Positions 8,287 to 17,550 of a DNA stretch of 64,000 nt are shown piece by piece. Both the position numbers and the translations under genes were made by a program. The DNA comes from Woeseiaceae bacterium (GTDB lineage Bacteria; Pseudomonadota; Gammaproteobacteria; Steroidobacterales; Woeseiaceae): assembly GCA_024640365.1 (NCBI GenBank), contig JAHEFE010000002.1:1-64000 (forward strand), in the 5' to 3' direction. Positions within the stretch are counted from its first letter, which is position 1. Each line of letters opens with the position of its first letter. The notes beneath the pieces are model-generated. The model ran no database searches. It was not told the origin of the DNA and saw nothing but the letters and a program-made list of their open reading frames with translations.

Positions 8287-9723
8287 ATGTCTGCAACCGT
8301 TATCGTCCTGTTGATTTATCTCGTTTTTCTGATGGCTTTAGCCGTGTGGAGTCGTCGTGAGACGCACTCACTGAGTGGCTATTTCCTGGCGGGTAAGAAA
8401 CTGCCGTACTGGGTGGTTGCATTCAGCACCAATGCGACTGGCGAGAGTGGCTGGCTATTACTCGGCTTGTCGGGAATGGGCTATGCGATCGGGGCCCAGG
8501 CATTTTGGGTCATGGTTGGTGAGGTTGTCGGCATTACGCTTGCCTGGACAGTCGTCTCACGACGTCTCAAGTTACTCGGTGATGAGACTGACTCGTTGAC
8601 AGTGCCTGATGTTCTCGCTGCGCACTTCAACGATAAGAAGCATGTTCTGCGAACGGTCGCGGTCGTCATTATTCTCACGATGGTCACGGCTTACGTCTCG
8701 GCGCAGATGATGGCGACGGGTAAAGCGTTCAGCAGTTTTATGGACATGGACTACTCGATGGCGGTGATTATTGGTGCCGTCATCATTATTGCCTACACTT
8801 TTGTTGGCGGGTATAAAGCCGTTGCTTATACCGACGTGTTGCAAGGCGTACTGATGCTGGCCGGACTAATAGTTCTGCCAATCATTGCAGTCAGCGCCGC
8901 CGGCGGTTGGGGTGCAGTCACTAGCGGTTTGAGCGCCGTTGATCCCGGGCTCATGAGTATGTGGGGAACTGGCGGCAACGGAATCGTTGCCTGGGTGGCG
9001 ATCATCAGCTTCGTTGCGATCGGGTTGCCCTACATGGGTGTGCCGCAGTTAGCGGTGCGTTTCATGTCGGTGAGCGATGTCGAAGATCTTGGCAAAGCAC
9101 GCAATATTTCGATCCTCGTTATTATTCTCTTTGATATTGGCGCAATCACTGCGGGCATGGCGGGTCGCGTGCTGATTCCGGGCCTCACCGATGCCGAGAC
9201 AATCTTGCCGGAGTTATCGAAAGCGCTGTTATCGCCGATGATGTCGGGCGTGATGATGGTTATCGTTTTGTCGGCCATCATGTCGACCGTTGATTCGCTG
9301 CTGCTACTGGCATCGTCGGCGGTCGTGCGCGATGGAATTCAGAAAATCGGCGGCTCATTGAAAAGTGATGCAGCGCTCGCTAATTATGGCAAGGTCGTGA
9401 CGTTGATTGTTGGTATTGCCGGCGTCGTTTTCGCGCTGACGAACGTCAAGGTTATTTTCTGGTTTGTACTATTTGCCTGGTCGGGCCTTGGCGCGGCCTT
9501 CGGTCCGGTCATACTATGTGCTCTGTATTACAAGAAGACGACGCTGCAAGGGGCAATTGCCGGCATGGTCGGTGGCTTCCTGACCAGCGTCGTATGGGTT
9601 CTTGTATTCAAGAGTCAAACTTATGATCTGTATGAAATGATTCCAGGCTTCATTGTTGGTATCACGCTGACGCTGGTTGTCAGTCATATGACGATGGATG
9701 AAAAAATCGCTGGCAGCAAATAG
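8287..9723 (+). CDS. Sodium:solute symporter (SSS family, proline/polyamine-type)
   Basis: This 478-aa protein has about 13 hydrophobic helices and the SSS hallmarks: GYFLAGKKLPYW near residue 31, the sodium-site region FSTNATGESGWLLLG, and TFVGGYKAVAYTDVLQG near 178, resembling PutP. A GGGGA ribosome site precedes the ATG. It is followed after 26 nt by the Tat flavoprotein, so the carrier probably imports the substrate or product of that enzyme. SSS members carry proline, pantothenate, sugars or polyamines; the name proline symporter would be a family label only. Confidence 0.82.
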   Translation: MSATVIVLLIYLVFLMALAVWSRRETHSLSGYFLAGKKLPYWVVAFSTNATGESGWLLLGLSGMGYAIGAQAFWVMVGEVVGITLAWTVVSRRLKLLGDETDSLTVPDVLAAHFNDKKHVLRTVAVVIILTMVTAYVSAQMMATGKAFSSFMDMDYSMAVIIGAVIIIAYTFVGGYKAVAYTDVLQGVLMLAGLIVLPIIAVSAAGGWGAVTSGLSAVDPGLMSMWGTGGNGIVAWVAIISFVAIGLPYMGVPQLAVRFMSVSDVEDLGKARNISILVIILFDIGAITAGMAGRVLIPGLTDAETILPELSKALLSPMMSGVMMVIVLSAIMSTVDSLLLLASSAVVRDGIQKIGGSLKSDAALANYGKVVTLIVGIAGVVFALTNVKVIFWFVLFAWSGLGAAFGPVILCALYYKKTTLQGAIAGMVGGFLTSVVWVLVFKSQTYDLYEMIPGFIVGITLTLVVSHMTMDEKIAGSK

Positions 9724-9749
9724 CAAAGCCACAAACGGGAGGCTTTAAG

Positions 9750-11636
9750 ATGTCGAACATTTCACGTCGAGATTTTCTAAACGGTTGCGCTCTGACCTTG
9801 ACCGCAGGTACTGCCTTGTCGCCGCTGGAGTTGCTGGCGATGAACGATGAAGGAATGGCGGCACGAATGGCCAATTACTATCCTCCCGCGCTGATGGGAA
9901 TGCGCGGCGATCATCCGGGATCTTTTGAGACGGCGCATGCGGTCGGCTGGGAGGGAAAGACCTGGCCACGCCCGACGCTGCAGCAGGACGAAACCTATGA
10001 CCTGATCGTGGTCGGCGCCGGACTGTCGGGTCTCGCAGCTGCCTGGTTGTACAAGAAGCGCGCGGCCGCTGATGTTCGCATCTTGTTGTTAGACAATCAT
10101 GACGATTTCGGTGGTCATGCCAAGCGCAATGAATTCGATGTCGATGGTAAAAATATTATTGGTTACGGCGGTAGTCAGTCGATCGATACTCCGGGACATT
10201 ATTCACCGGTGGCGGCACAAATTCTCAAAGACATCAGTATCGAAACGGATCGCTTTTATAAATATTACGATCAGGATTATTTTTCGAGTCATAAGCTTAA
10301 GCGCGGCCTCTACTTCAACGCCGAGCAGTGGGGAGAGGACGTATTGGCTCCCGACGCTATCGGTGCCTATGGCAATCGCGAAGTCACTGACATGGAAGCC
10401 GTCATCGATACCTATCCGATCGCCGACGAACACAAAAAAGAATTATTGCGGCTGCTAACCGAAGAGAAGGACTATTTGGCGGGTAAGACTCGGGATGAAA
10501 AAGTCGAGTTGCTACGGACAACCAGCTACACCGATTTTATCCAGAAATATGCCGGTGTTCCCAAGGCAGTTACCGAGATATTCCGCGACAACATCCAGGG
10601 TCTGTGGGGTGTTGGTTGGGATGCTCTGTCAGCACTCGAGGGGTATCGCATGAGTTGCCCCGGCTTGCAGCACATGGACATAGGCGTGCTGGAAGGCGAC
10701 GCGCCCGGTCGCGACGAGCCTTACATTTTTCATTTTCCGGATGGCAACGCAGGTGTCGCGCGCTCGCTGGTTCGAAAATTGATTCCTGAGGCCGTGCCAG
10801 GCAACACAATGGAAGACCTGGTCAAGTCACGCGTGAATTACGGCTTGCTGGATCAGGAAAAGTCCAGGGTGCGCATTCGCCTGAATAGCACCGGTGTCGA
10901 TATGCGGCATACCAAAGATGAGCGAGCCGTGGATGTGACCTACGTGAGGGAGGGTAAGGCCCATCGGGTACGAGGCAAGCATGTAATATTTGCCGGTTAC
11001 AACGGCATGCTGCCGAAATTCTGTCCGGAGGTTCCGGAGGCTCAGCGTGAGGCGCTCACCTACGCTGTCAAAGTGCCGCTGGTTTACATCACGGTCGCGC
11101 TACGCAATTGGCAGGCAATGGCTAACCTTGGCTACCAGGGGTTCCGAGTTCCGAAAGCACCTCTGATCAGTTCGTTTGTGATGGATTTTCCGGTCAGTAT
11201 GGGCGGCGTAAATTTCCCTCAGAAACCTGATCAGGCAATGCTCATTCACGGTACCTATGTACCCACTGTTCCGGACCAGGGGTTGACCACGCGTCAGCAA
11301 CACAAGGCGGGGCGGATCAAGTTATATGAATTGACGTTTGCGGATTTCGAAAAAGATATCTTGCGGCAAATGGGCGGTGCGCTGGCTGCCGGCGGCTTTG
11401 ATGCTGAGCGGGATATAGCGGGGATTACAGTGAATCGCTGGCCGCACGGTTACGCGTACGAATATAACGATTTGTCAGACCCTGACGAATGGGGTCCAAA
11501 CAAAGGCCCGCATGTAGCAGGGCGTGCGCAAATTGGTCGAATTTCGATCGCGAATGCGGATGCATCGGCGTACGCATACATCAACGGTTCGTTCGATGCG
11601 GCAGATCGCGCTGTTAATGAACAGTTGGCAATCTGA
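9750..11636 (+). CDS. Tat-exported FAD-dependent amine oxidoreductase (spermidine dehydrogenase-like)
   Basis: This 628-aa protein starts with a twin-arginine signal (SRRDFLNGCALTL, residues 5-17), so it should be exported already folded with its cofactor. A dinucleotide-binding motif DLIVVGAGLSGLAAAWL lies near residue 84, followed by the acidic end of strand 2 (LLLDNHDDFGGH). Size, Tat signal and the FGGHAKRNEF region resemble bacterial spermidine dehydrogenase and related NAD(P)-binding-like proteins. Spermidine cleavage would give 4-aminobutanal, which feeds GABA and then succinate semialdehyde, so gabD nearby fits. It is co-directional with the symporter 26 nt upstream, with an AAACGGGAGG ribosome site. 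The family is clear, the substrate tentative. Confidence 0.65.
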   Translation: MSNISRRDFLNGCALTLTAGTALSPLELLAMNDEGMAARMANYYPPALMGMRGDHPGSFETAHAVGWEGKTWPRPTLQQDETYDLIVVGAGLSGLAAAWLYKKRAAADVRILLLDNHDDFGGHAKRNEFDVDGKNIIGYGGSQSIDTPGHYSPVAAQILKDISIETDRFYKYYDQDYFSSHKLKRGLYFNAEQWGEDVLAPDAIGAYGNREVTDMEAVIDTYPIADEHKKELLRLLTEEKDYLAGKTRDEKVELLRTTSYTDFIQKYAGVPKAVTEIFRDNIQGLWGVGWDALSALEGYRMSCPGLQHMDIGVLEGDAPGRDEPYIFHFPDGNAGVARSLVRKLIPEAVPGNTMEDLVKSRVNYGLLDQEKSRVRIRLNSTGVDMRHTKDERAVDVTYVREGKAHRVRGKHVIFAGYNGMLPKFCPEVPEAQREALTYAVKVPLVYITVALRNWQAMANLGYQGFRVPKAPLISSFVMDFPVSMGGVNFPQKPDQAMLIHGTYVPTVPDQGLTTRQQHKAGRIKLYELTFADFEKDILRQMGGALAAGGFDAERDIAGITVNRWPHGYAYEYNDLSDPDEWGPNKGPHVAGRAQIGRISIANADASAYAYINGSFDAADRAVNEQLAI

Positions 11637-11647
11637 AGCGGATGAAG

Positions 11648-11680
11648 TTGTTCACCGGGGCTACCAGCCCCGGTGAACAA
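11648..11680. terminator. Strong 15-bp hairpin between convergent genes
   Basis: TTGTTCACCGGGGCT (11648-11662) pairs perfectly with AGCCCCGGTGAACAA (11666-11680) around an ACC loop. It begins 11 nt after the flavoprotein stop and 6 nt before the end of the cupin gene on the other strand. A T-run is absent on both strands, so it may stop polymerase poorly alone and instead protect both mRNA 3' ends. Confidence 0.6.
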
Positions 11681-11686
11681 ACTCGA

Positions 11687-12136
11687 TCAGAGGCCTGAAC
11701 CGTCCTCGGAATAGATTACCCAGATCTTGGTGTAGCCATCGGTGTCCCAGATGCCGGTCCATTCCTTGGGGATAGTCACACCTTCGCCTGCGTTGATGAC
11801 CTGTACTGAGCCATCACTCGACGTCAGCGTTACCGCGCCCTCCAGGAAGAACATGAATTCATCGACACCGTAAGGCTCGGTGACTTCGAAGCGAGTCTTG
11901 CCGGACTTGTACATGCCGCTGGCAAATTTCTTGTCACTGCTAAGTAAGGTCGTGACATCTAGCGTTGTGTTTGTTCCGTGTGTGGTTTCGATCATTTCAT
12001 TGCGCTCGAAAATCTTGCCGCCGCTGATATCTTCCTTGCTGATTTTCGCGGGCTTGACGACTTCCTCGGCAGAGACAGCTGTTGACCAGCCGGCAAGCGC
12101 CAATGTGCCTATTATAATTACTAAAATTTGTTTCAT
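11687..12136 (-). CDS. Secreted cupin-domain protein
   Basis: This 149-aa protein has a cleavable signal peptide (MKQILVIIIGTLALAGW..AVSA, about 23 residues). It is followed by a single small beta-barrel with the EutQ/DUF861-like cupin pattern: YGVDEFMFFLEGAVTLTSSDG and AGEGVTIPKEWTGIW. The ATG at 12136 is preferred to the long upstream frame because AAGGGG lies 6 nt before it and a signal peptide follows at once. Such cupins often occur beside amine or amino acid oxidoreductases. The classical His metal ligands are mostly missing here, so a binding rather than enzymatic role is possible. It converges with the flavoprotein gene. Confidence 0.7.
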   Translation of the reverse strand: MKQILVIIIGTLALAGWSTAVSAEEVVKPAKISKEDISGGKIFERNEMIETTHGTNTTLDVTTLLSSDKKFASGMYKSGKTRFEVTEPYGVDEFMFFLEGAVTLTSSDGSVQVINAGEGVTIPKEWTGIWDTDGYTKIWVIYSEDGSGL

Positions 12137-12293
12137 GGATGGTTCCCCTTGGGCCTCAAGATAACTGCGCAAAGAGCATAGCACGACGCATGGCGGTGGC
12201 GTTTCATACCGTGAAATCGTGGCGAGCAGGCTTTCGGAATTCGCTAGTATGGTCTCCTGATCCCAGCAACTCCCTGACTCGAAGAGACCTGCC

Positions 12294-14015
12294 ATGAACA
12301 ATTTTTTGTATCGAATCATCTGCGCCACCATTCTGCTGTCTTCGCTAGCACTCAACGCTTGTGGCAGTGCAGAAAAAGAGGGCGCTGATCTCGTTATCAG
12401 TAATGGCAAAATTTACACGGTCAACGAGCAGCAGCCCTGGGCAGAGGCCGTTGTCATAGACGGTGACCGTATCGTCTACGTCGGGGATCTTGCGGGTACG
12501 AAACCGTTCGTTGGCAAGCAGACGCAGCAGATGGATCTGGCGGGCAAAATGCTGCTGCCCGGCTTCATCGATTCCCACAGCCACCCGATTCATGGTGGTA
12601 GCTTCGTCAATGCACTGGCACTCGATACATTCGGAACTGTCGACGATTGGGTAAAGGCCACAGCGGCCTACGCCAATGAACACCAGGATGCGCCGCTGAT
12701 TTTCGGCTACGGATTTCTTGCCAGTACTTTTGGTCCAGAGGGGCCGAACAAAAAATTGCTGGATGCTATCGTTCCTGACAAGCCGGTGTTGATCATGGAC
12801 GAGGGGTTTCACGGCGCGTGGGGCAATAGCAAGGCGCTGGAGCAGTTGAATATTACCCAGGACACGCAAGATCCGGACCCCGGCTTTAGTTACTATAAAC
12901 GCGATGCAAACGGCGATGCGACCGGCTATTTTCTTGAGGCCACTGCCGGTATGGCGATGGATGGTCTGAATGCCATCACCAAGGACATCATCATCAAAGG
13001 TGTCGGCGACGTAATCGGTATCATGAACGGTTACGGCATCACGGCCGCTTTTGATGCCGGGCTTGCAGACCCCTCGGCCACCGTCGACTCCGTCCTCGGG
13101 GCGCTGGATGTGCAAGGGAAAATGACTATTCGAATTGTCGGTAGCTACATGGTTGCTGATCAGGCTGACATTGAAGATGCGGTTGCCAACGTCGAGGAAA
13201 TGCGCGCCACGACAGCACACGATTTGTACCACTATCGGGTTCTGAAAATCATGGATGATGGTACGGTGGAAGGTCGTACAGCAGCCATGTTCGAGGATTA
13301 CCAGGGTGAGCCGGGAAACAGCGGAGCGACTGTTTTTACGGAGGAACAGTTGGCGAAGATGATTACCGAAGCCGCTGGTCAGCAGATCGACGTGCATGTG
13401 CATGCGCTCGGTGAACGAGCCATTCACGAGACACTGAATGCCATTGAAGTTGCACAGCAAGCATTTCCAGAGAGCGCGAGTCGTTACACCATATGTCACA
13501 TCCAGGTGATTACCGATCAGGATCTGCCGCGCTTTGCCAAGATGGGAGTGATTGCCCAGAGCACGCCTTTATGGGCATCTTTCGACCAGGAGGGGCGGCA
13601 GTTCGTCAGCGAAGATCAATTCAATCGCTACTGGCGCTTCGAAAGCCTGCGCAGGTCGGGTGCCCGACTGACTTTCGGCAGTGATTTTCCGGCGAGTGGC
13701 GCCGGAACTCTCGGCATGTCACCGTTGTTCAATATCGAGGTGGGCCATACCCGGCAATGGGCGGGCCAACCCGATGCGCCCATACAGCCACTGGAGTCCG
13801 AACGCCTGAGTATTGCGGAGCTGATCAAAGGCTACACGTTGAATGGCGCCTACCAACTGCACATGGAAGACGAGATAGGCTCAATCGAAGTTGGTAAAAA
13901 GGCCGATCTGGTGATCCTGGAGAAGGATCTTTTTGCGGCCGATCCGTATACCATCGCCGGCATTCGGGTAATGGCCACTCTGCTGAATGGCAAGCCGGTC
14001 TACGAGGCCCTATAA
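12294..14015 (+). CDS. Amidohydrolase family 3 lipoprotein (YtcJ/AepA-like)
   Basis: This 573-aa protein has a lipoprotein signal (LSSLALNACGS, lipobox Cys near residue 23). The amidohydrolase family 3 pattern follows: ADLVISNGKIYTVN at the start, GFIDSHSHPIHGG metal site near 93, KIMDDGTVEGRTA, DVHVHALGERAI near 365, and FGSDFPASGAG near 460. Members of this family are annotated as predicted TIM-barrel metal hydrolases or exoenzyme regulatory proteins, mostly without known substrates. It is divergent from the secreted cupin with 157 nt between starts. It is the second of three lipid-anchored amidohydrolases in the window. Confidence 0.75.
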   Translation: MNNFLYRIICATILLSSLALNACGSAEKEGADLVISNGKIYTVNEQQPWAEAVVIDGDRIVYVGDLAGTKPFVGKQTQQMDLAGKMLLPGFIDSHSHPIHGGSFVNALALDTFGTVDDWVKATAAYANEHQDAPLIFGYGFLASTFGPEGPNKKLLDAIVPDKPVLIMDEGFHGAWGNSKALEQLNITQDTQDPDPGFSYYKRDANGDATGYFLEATAGMAMDGLNAITKDIIIKGVGDVIGIMNGYGITAAFDAGLADPSATVDSVLGALDVQGKMTIRIVGSYMVADQADIEDAVANVEEMRATTAHDLYHYRVLKIMDDGTVEGRTAAMFEDYQGEPGNSGATVFTEEQLAKMITEAAGQQIDVHVHALGERAIHETLNAIEVAQQAFPESASRYTICHIQVITDQDLPRFAKMGVIAQSTPLWASFDQEGRQFVSEDQFNRYWRFESLRRSGARLTFGSDFPASGAGTLGMSPLFNIEVGHTRQWAGQPDAPIQPLESERLSIAELIKGYTLNGAYQLHMEDEIGSIEVGKKADLVILEKDLFAADPYTIAGIRVMATLLNGKPVYEAL

Positions 14016-14161
14016 AGAATCCAGGCCGGTTCGCGAGCGTCCTCGACCGGTTGTGGTAGCGCCGCTGGGTCCGTTCGCAGCCTTAAAATCAATCTATTTG
14101 TAACCTTTTGCTGCTTACGGCGCTATAAGCCAGTAACTTTCACAGTAACCGAGGCAAAACA

Positions 14162-15136
14162 ATGTTTAAGAAACAGGCAATTACAGCGTTGCTGGCACTT
14201 TTCATGCCGTTTATGGCTATGGCCGGACTTGCGGCCGCTGATCTGCCGGGTAATGCCCAGTGGTACATGTACGCTGACCTGAACATGATCAAAAAAGCAG
14301 ATTCAGGCGCTGTGCTTTACAAGTGGCTGGAAGACGAAGTTTTTCGCGAAGTTAATGAGGAAACCGGAATTGATCTTGGCAAATCAATTAACTCGGTGAC
14401 CGCATTTGCCAATGAGGAAGACGGTGCCATTATGGTCGTTGATGGTAAATTGTCCCAGGAAAATCAGGACAAGATTCTCGCGCTGGCAACAGTCGAAGGT
14501 GGCATGGATATGTTCACCTATAAAGGAAAGTCCTATTACCATGTGAGTGGCGATAAAAAGCGAGCGAAAGAAAAGGCGAGCAAGAAAGACGATGCTGCCA
14601 AAGACGATCAGGCCGAAGGCAATGACCACGGCTTCGACTTCGACGACGAAGACCTCTATTTCAGCTTTGCCGTGGATGACCGGATTCTGCTGACGTCGAG
14701 TGCCAGCACGATGGAACAATTGCTGGCCGACAAGGGTCGCATCAAAAAAGACTCCAAGAGCGATGGTGCATTGTTTGTGATGACGGCTGATCGCAGCTTC
14801 ATTCAGGCCGGTATGCAGCCGGACAAGTTCAAAGAAAGCACCGAGTTCGACTCCAACGTGATTCGCAACGCCAAACAGGTCGCGTTGCTGGTATCGGACG
14901 AGAAAGGGCAGATGGCCATTGAAGCGAAACTGGTAACAACGGAACCCGCGATGGCTGAGTCTCTTGGCAATATCGTTCGTGGTTTAATTAGTTTACAGGC
15001 ATTCAATGATGAGGTACCGCCGGAATTGTCCTCGATCATTGCCGCCACCAAGGTGTCGGTAAAAGATGCAACTTTGTCGATCAAGACTTTGCTTGATCCG
15101 GCCAAGGTTGTTGAAATGCTTAACGCCGCTGACTAG
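14162..15136 (+). CDS. Exported protein of unknown function next to ECF sigma factor
   Basis: This 324-aa protein has a signal peptide (MFKKQAITALLALFMPFMAM, cleavage near residue 26). I do not recognise a catalytic motif. Two similar-looking halves of mixed alpha/beta sequence flank a very charged linker (about residues 132-160, Lys then Asp rich: KKDDAAKDDQAEGNDHGFDF). Phrases such as WYMYADLNMIKKA and DGALFVMTADRSFI resemble DUF3352-like substrate-mimic repeats, but this is weak. It lies 41 nt before the sigma factor and on the same strand. It could be a signal protein or target of that sigma system; it could also be unrelated. Confidence 0.7.
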   Translation: MFKKQAITALLALFMPFMAMAGLAAADLPGNAQWYMYADLNMIKKADSGAVLYKWLEDEVFREVNEETGIDLGKSINSVTAFANEEDGAIMVVDGKLSQENQDKILALATVEGGMDMFTYKGKSYYHVSGDKKRAKEKASKKDDAAKDDQAEGNDHGFDFDDEDLYFSFAVDDRILLTSSASTMEQLLADKGRIKKDSKSDGALFVMTADRSFIQAGMQPDKFKESTEFDSNVIRNAKQVALLVSDEKGQMAIEAKLVTTEPAMAESLGNIVRGLISLQAFNDEVPPELSSIIAATKVSVKDATLSIKTLLDPAKVVEMLNAAD

Positions 15137-15177
15137 AAGCATTTTAAAACTTCAAGCGAACAGGAATTGGTATCCGG

Positions 15178-15711
15178 GTGACAGATGAGCAGCAACTTGT
15201 CAGTGCAGCAAAGAATGGCTCCAGCGAAGCATTCAACAAGTTGCTGCTGCTCTACCAGGATCGTTTGTACAGATTCCTGCTTACTCGGTGCACATTAAAA
15301 CGCGATGCCGAAGATGTCCTCCAGGAAACTTTTATCAGTGCGTTTAAGTATATGCATACCTACGACGAGCGCTGGCAGTTTAGTACCTGGTTATATCGAA
15401 TTGCCTTGCGTAAGGCCGCTACTTTTACGTCGACCAGTGCCGAGCTTGAAGATATTGGGGACGATGCGGCGGGTCCTTTGCAGGCTTGTATAGAGATGTC
15501 CGAGCGCGAAAATCTCTGGTTGACGGCACAGCGGGTTTTGCCCGATGAATTATTTACGGTGATGTGGTTGCGCTACGCTGAAGATATGGATGTGGCGGAC
15601 GTTGCCAGAGTGGTGGGTCGATCCTTGAGTTGGACAAAAGTAAATTTGTTACGGAGTCGGAACAAACTAAAACAGGAACTGGTCGAAACAGTGACGGGTT
15701 CAGGAGTATAG
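15178..15711 (+). CDS. ECF-type RNA polymerase sigma factor
   Basis: This 177-aa protein has sigma region 2 (YQDRLYRFLL..CTLKRDAEDVLQETFISAFKY, residues about 23-58) and region 4 with its helix-turn-helix (LRYAEDMDVADVARVVGRSL, about 133-152). Regions 1 and 3 are absent, as in ECF sigma factors. It would direct polymerase to envelope or stress promoters. The GTG start has AGGA about 12 nt upstream. The next gene starts 5 nt after the stop and encodes a single-pass membrane protein, the usual place for the cognate anti-sigma factor. It is the only recognisable transcription factor in the window. Confidence 0.88.
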   Translation: MTDEQQLVSAAKNGSSEAFNKLLLLYQDRLYRFLLTRCTLKRDAEDVLQETFISAFKYMHTYDERWQFSTWLYRIALRKAATFTSTSAELEDIGDDAAGPLQACIEMSERENLWLTAQRVLPDELFTVMWLRYAEDMDVADVARVVGRSLSWTKVNLLRSRNKLKQELVETVTGSGV

Positions 15712-15716
15712 GAATC

Positions 15717-16136
15717 ATGGATAAGCTGGAGCAACAATTACAGCAAGACGCGGAAGAGATTCGGCCAATCCTGGCTCCGGAGGTTTCGGCGCGCTTGATG
15801 GCTCGTATCAAGGATACGCAGCAAGCGGGTAGCCGCGATGAGCGGCACGGGTCTGGCATATCGTGGTGGTTGGCGAGTAGCTTGACCGGCGTAGCGGCCG
15901 CGGCTGTTGTGCTGGCGGTCATGAGCCTGAATTCAGAAATGTCGCCGCAACAGCCTGCGGGCGAATTTGTTGCGCAGACTGTGCCAAAGGAACTTGCCGA
16001 GTTCGATAACAGGCTGCCGCTCAGGCTCGAAAATGTCGTGATGACTACGCCGCTCGAAGAGGAGTTGCAGAACCTCGAATCTGACCTGGAGAAGGCGCGG
16101 GAAGCGGTACGCCGGGAGTTCATCGACTCGATCTGA
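15717..16136 (+). CDS. Single-pass membrane protein, probable anti-sigma factor
   Basis: This 139-aa protein starts at ATG 15717 with AGGAGT overlapping the sigma stop region, so the pair is tightly coupled. It has a cytoplasmic helical head (residues 1-45), one transmembrane segment (about 49-71) and a short extracytoplasmic tail with coiled-coil character (LENVVMTTPLEEELQNLESDLEKAREAV). The His-x3-Cys-x2-Cys zinc motif of ZAS anti-sigma factors is absent. The assignment rests on position and topology, not on motif. Confidence 0.6.
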   Translation: MDKLEQQLQQDAEEIRPILAPEVSARLMARIKDTQQAGSRDERHGSGISWWLASSLTGVAAAAVVLAVMSLNSEMSPQQPAGEFVAQTVPKELAEFDNRLPLRLENVVMTTPLEEELQNLESDLEKAREAVRREFIDSI

Positions 16137-16237
16137 TCTGCAGATAACGGCACCCGATACCAATAGAGCGCTCAAAGTCCGGCCATATGTCCGGGCTTTC
16201 TTGGTATGGGTATCCTGATCCGCTGCAGTTAAGTATA

Positions 16238-16267
16238 TTGATCCCCACTGGCGCTTGATTCGATACT
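16238..16267 (+). promoter_or_regulatory. Candidate sigma-70 promoter for nupC-deoB
   Basis: TTGATC (16238-16243), an 18-bp spacer and GATACT (16262-16267) lie about 40 nt before the nupC ATG. It is a fair match to the housekeeping consensus by eye only. Confidence 0.4.
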
Positions 16268-16306
16268 GGATGGAGCGCGCTCACCTCCTTGGGGATTCAC
16301 GAAAAC

Positions 16307-17530
16307 ATGCAGATATTTGTTGGTTTGCTTGGCATGGTTGTGCTGCTGACATTCGCGTTGGCTTTATCGAACAATCGGTCCGCCATTAACTTGCGCACGG
16401 TCGTGCTGGCGTTCCTGGTGCAGCTTTCAATTGCCGCGCTCATATTCTACGTACCGTTCGGCAAGCAGGCCCTTGGGGGTCTCGTCAGTGGTATTCAGCA
16501 TGTTATTAACTACGGCAACGACGGCATCGAGTTTGTTTTTGGCTCGAAAGCTCGAGAAAGTCTTGGCTTTACTATCGCTCTCAACGTGCTGCCGGTGATC
16601 GTATTCTTTTCGGCCCTGATGTCGACTTTGTATTACCTCGGCATCATGCAACGGGTAGTGGCGATTTTTGGCGGTTTTCTGCATCGATTGCTGGGTACCA
16701 GCCATACAGAGTCCATGTCGGCTGTCTCTAATATTTTCGTAGGGCATACGGAGGCGCCGCTGGTTGTTCGACCGTATCTTGCCGGCATGACCCAGTCAGA
16801 ACTGTTCGCGGTCATGACGGGTGGTTGTGCGACCATCGCCGGGGCAGTCATGGCGGGCTATGCGAGCATGGGTGTTGATCTGGGCTATTTGATAACAGCA
16901 AGCTTTATGGCCGCTCCAGGCGGGCTGTTGATGGCCAAGATCATCATGCCGGAGACGGTTGAGCGCGATCTTGAAGATCTGGCCGAGGCAGAGAGCAAGG
17001 AAGACAAGCCAGTCAATATTTTCGAAGCAATCGGTAACGGCGCCCTGGTTGGTTTGCAGTTGGCATTAAACGTCGGTGCAATGCTGCTGGCTTTTGTTGC
17101 GATGATTGCGCTGCTCAACGGCATTATTTCGGGTACCGCCGGTTATTTCGGCTATGAAGGTGTCACGCTGCAGATGTTGCTCGGCAAAGCCTTTGCACCG
17201 ATTGCTTTTCTTACTGGCGTACCCTGGGCGGAAGCCGTGCAGGCGGGTAGCCTGATAGGCCAAAAATTCGTTATTAATGAGTTTTATGCTTATATTAATT
17301 TCGTCGATATCAAGGAAGCGCTAACCCCGAAGACGCAGCTGATCGTAACGTTTGCGTTGTGTGGATTTGCTAATCTGACCTCAATCGCTATCCTACTCGG
17401 CGGTCTTGGCGGCATTGTGCCCGGCCGACGTAAAGATATCGCCCGATTTGGCCTGCGAGCTGTAATTGGCGGTTTGCTGGTCAATCTGATGAACGCGACG
17501 CTGGCGGGAATATTTTTCTCCCTGCAATAA
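16307..17530 (+). CDS. nupC: Concentrative nucleoside transporter, first copy
   Basis: This 407-aa polytopic inner membrane carrier of the CNT family imports nucleosides with H+ or Na+. The hallmark [17 protein letters not shown] lies near residue 145, followed by [32 protein letters not shown] and the C-terminal [19 protein letters not shown]. The ATG at 16307 is preferred over the TTG at 16289: GGGGA lies about 11 nt upstream and the shorter form begins directly with the first helix. deoB follows after 20 nt in the same direction, so uptake and deoxyribose phosphate use are co-expressed. A paralogue of matching layout is at 22877-24100. Confidence 0.92.
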   Translation: MQIFVGLLGMVVLLTFALALSNNRSAINLRTVVLAFLVQLSIAALIFYVPFGKQALGGLVSGIQHVINYGNDGIEFVFGSKARESLGFTIALNVLPVIVFFSALMSTLYYLGIMQRVVAIFGGFLHRLLGTSHTESMSAVSNIFVGHTEAPLVVRPYLAGMTQSELFAVMTGGCATIAGAVMAGYASMGVDLGYLITASFMAAPGGLLMAKIIMPETVERDLEDLAEAESKEDKPVNIFEAIGNGALVGLQLALNVGAMLLAFVAMIALLNGIISGTAGYFGYEGVTLQMLLGKAFAPIAFLTGVPWAEAVQAGSLIGQKFVINEFYAYINFVDIKEALTPKTQLIVTFALCGFANLTSIAILLGGLGGIVPGRRKDIARFGLRAVIGGLLVNLMNATLAGIFFSLQ

Positions 17531-17550
17531 GCGGGTGCGGAGTAACGAGA

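Noticed and set aside
12345-13499. A 384-codon open frame on the minus strand
   Set aside because: It is antisense to the amidohydrolase at 12294, with no start signals and a composition typical of shadow frames.
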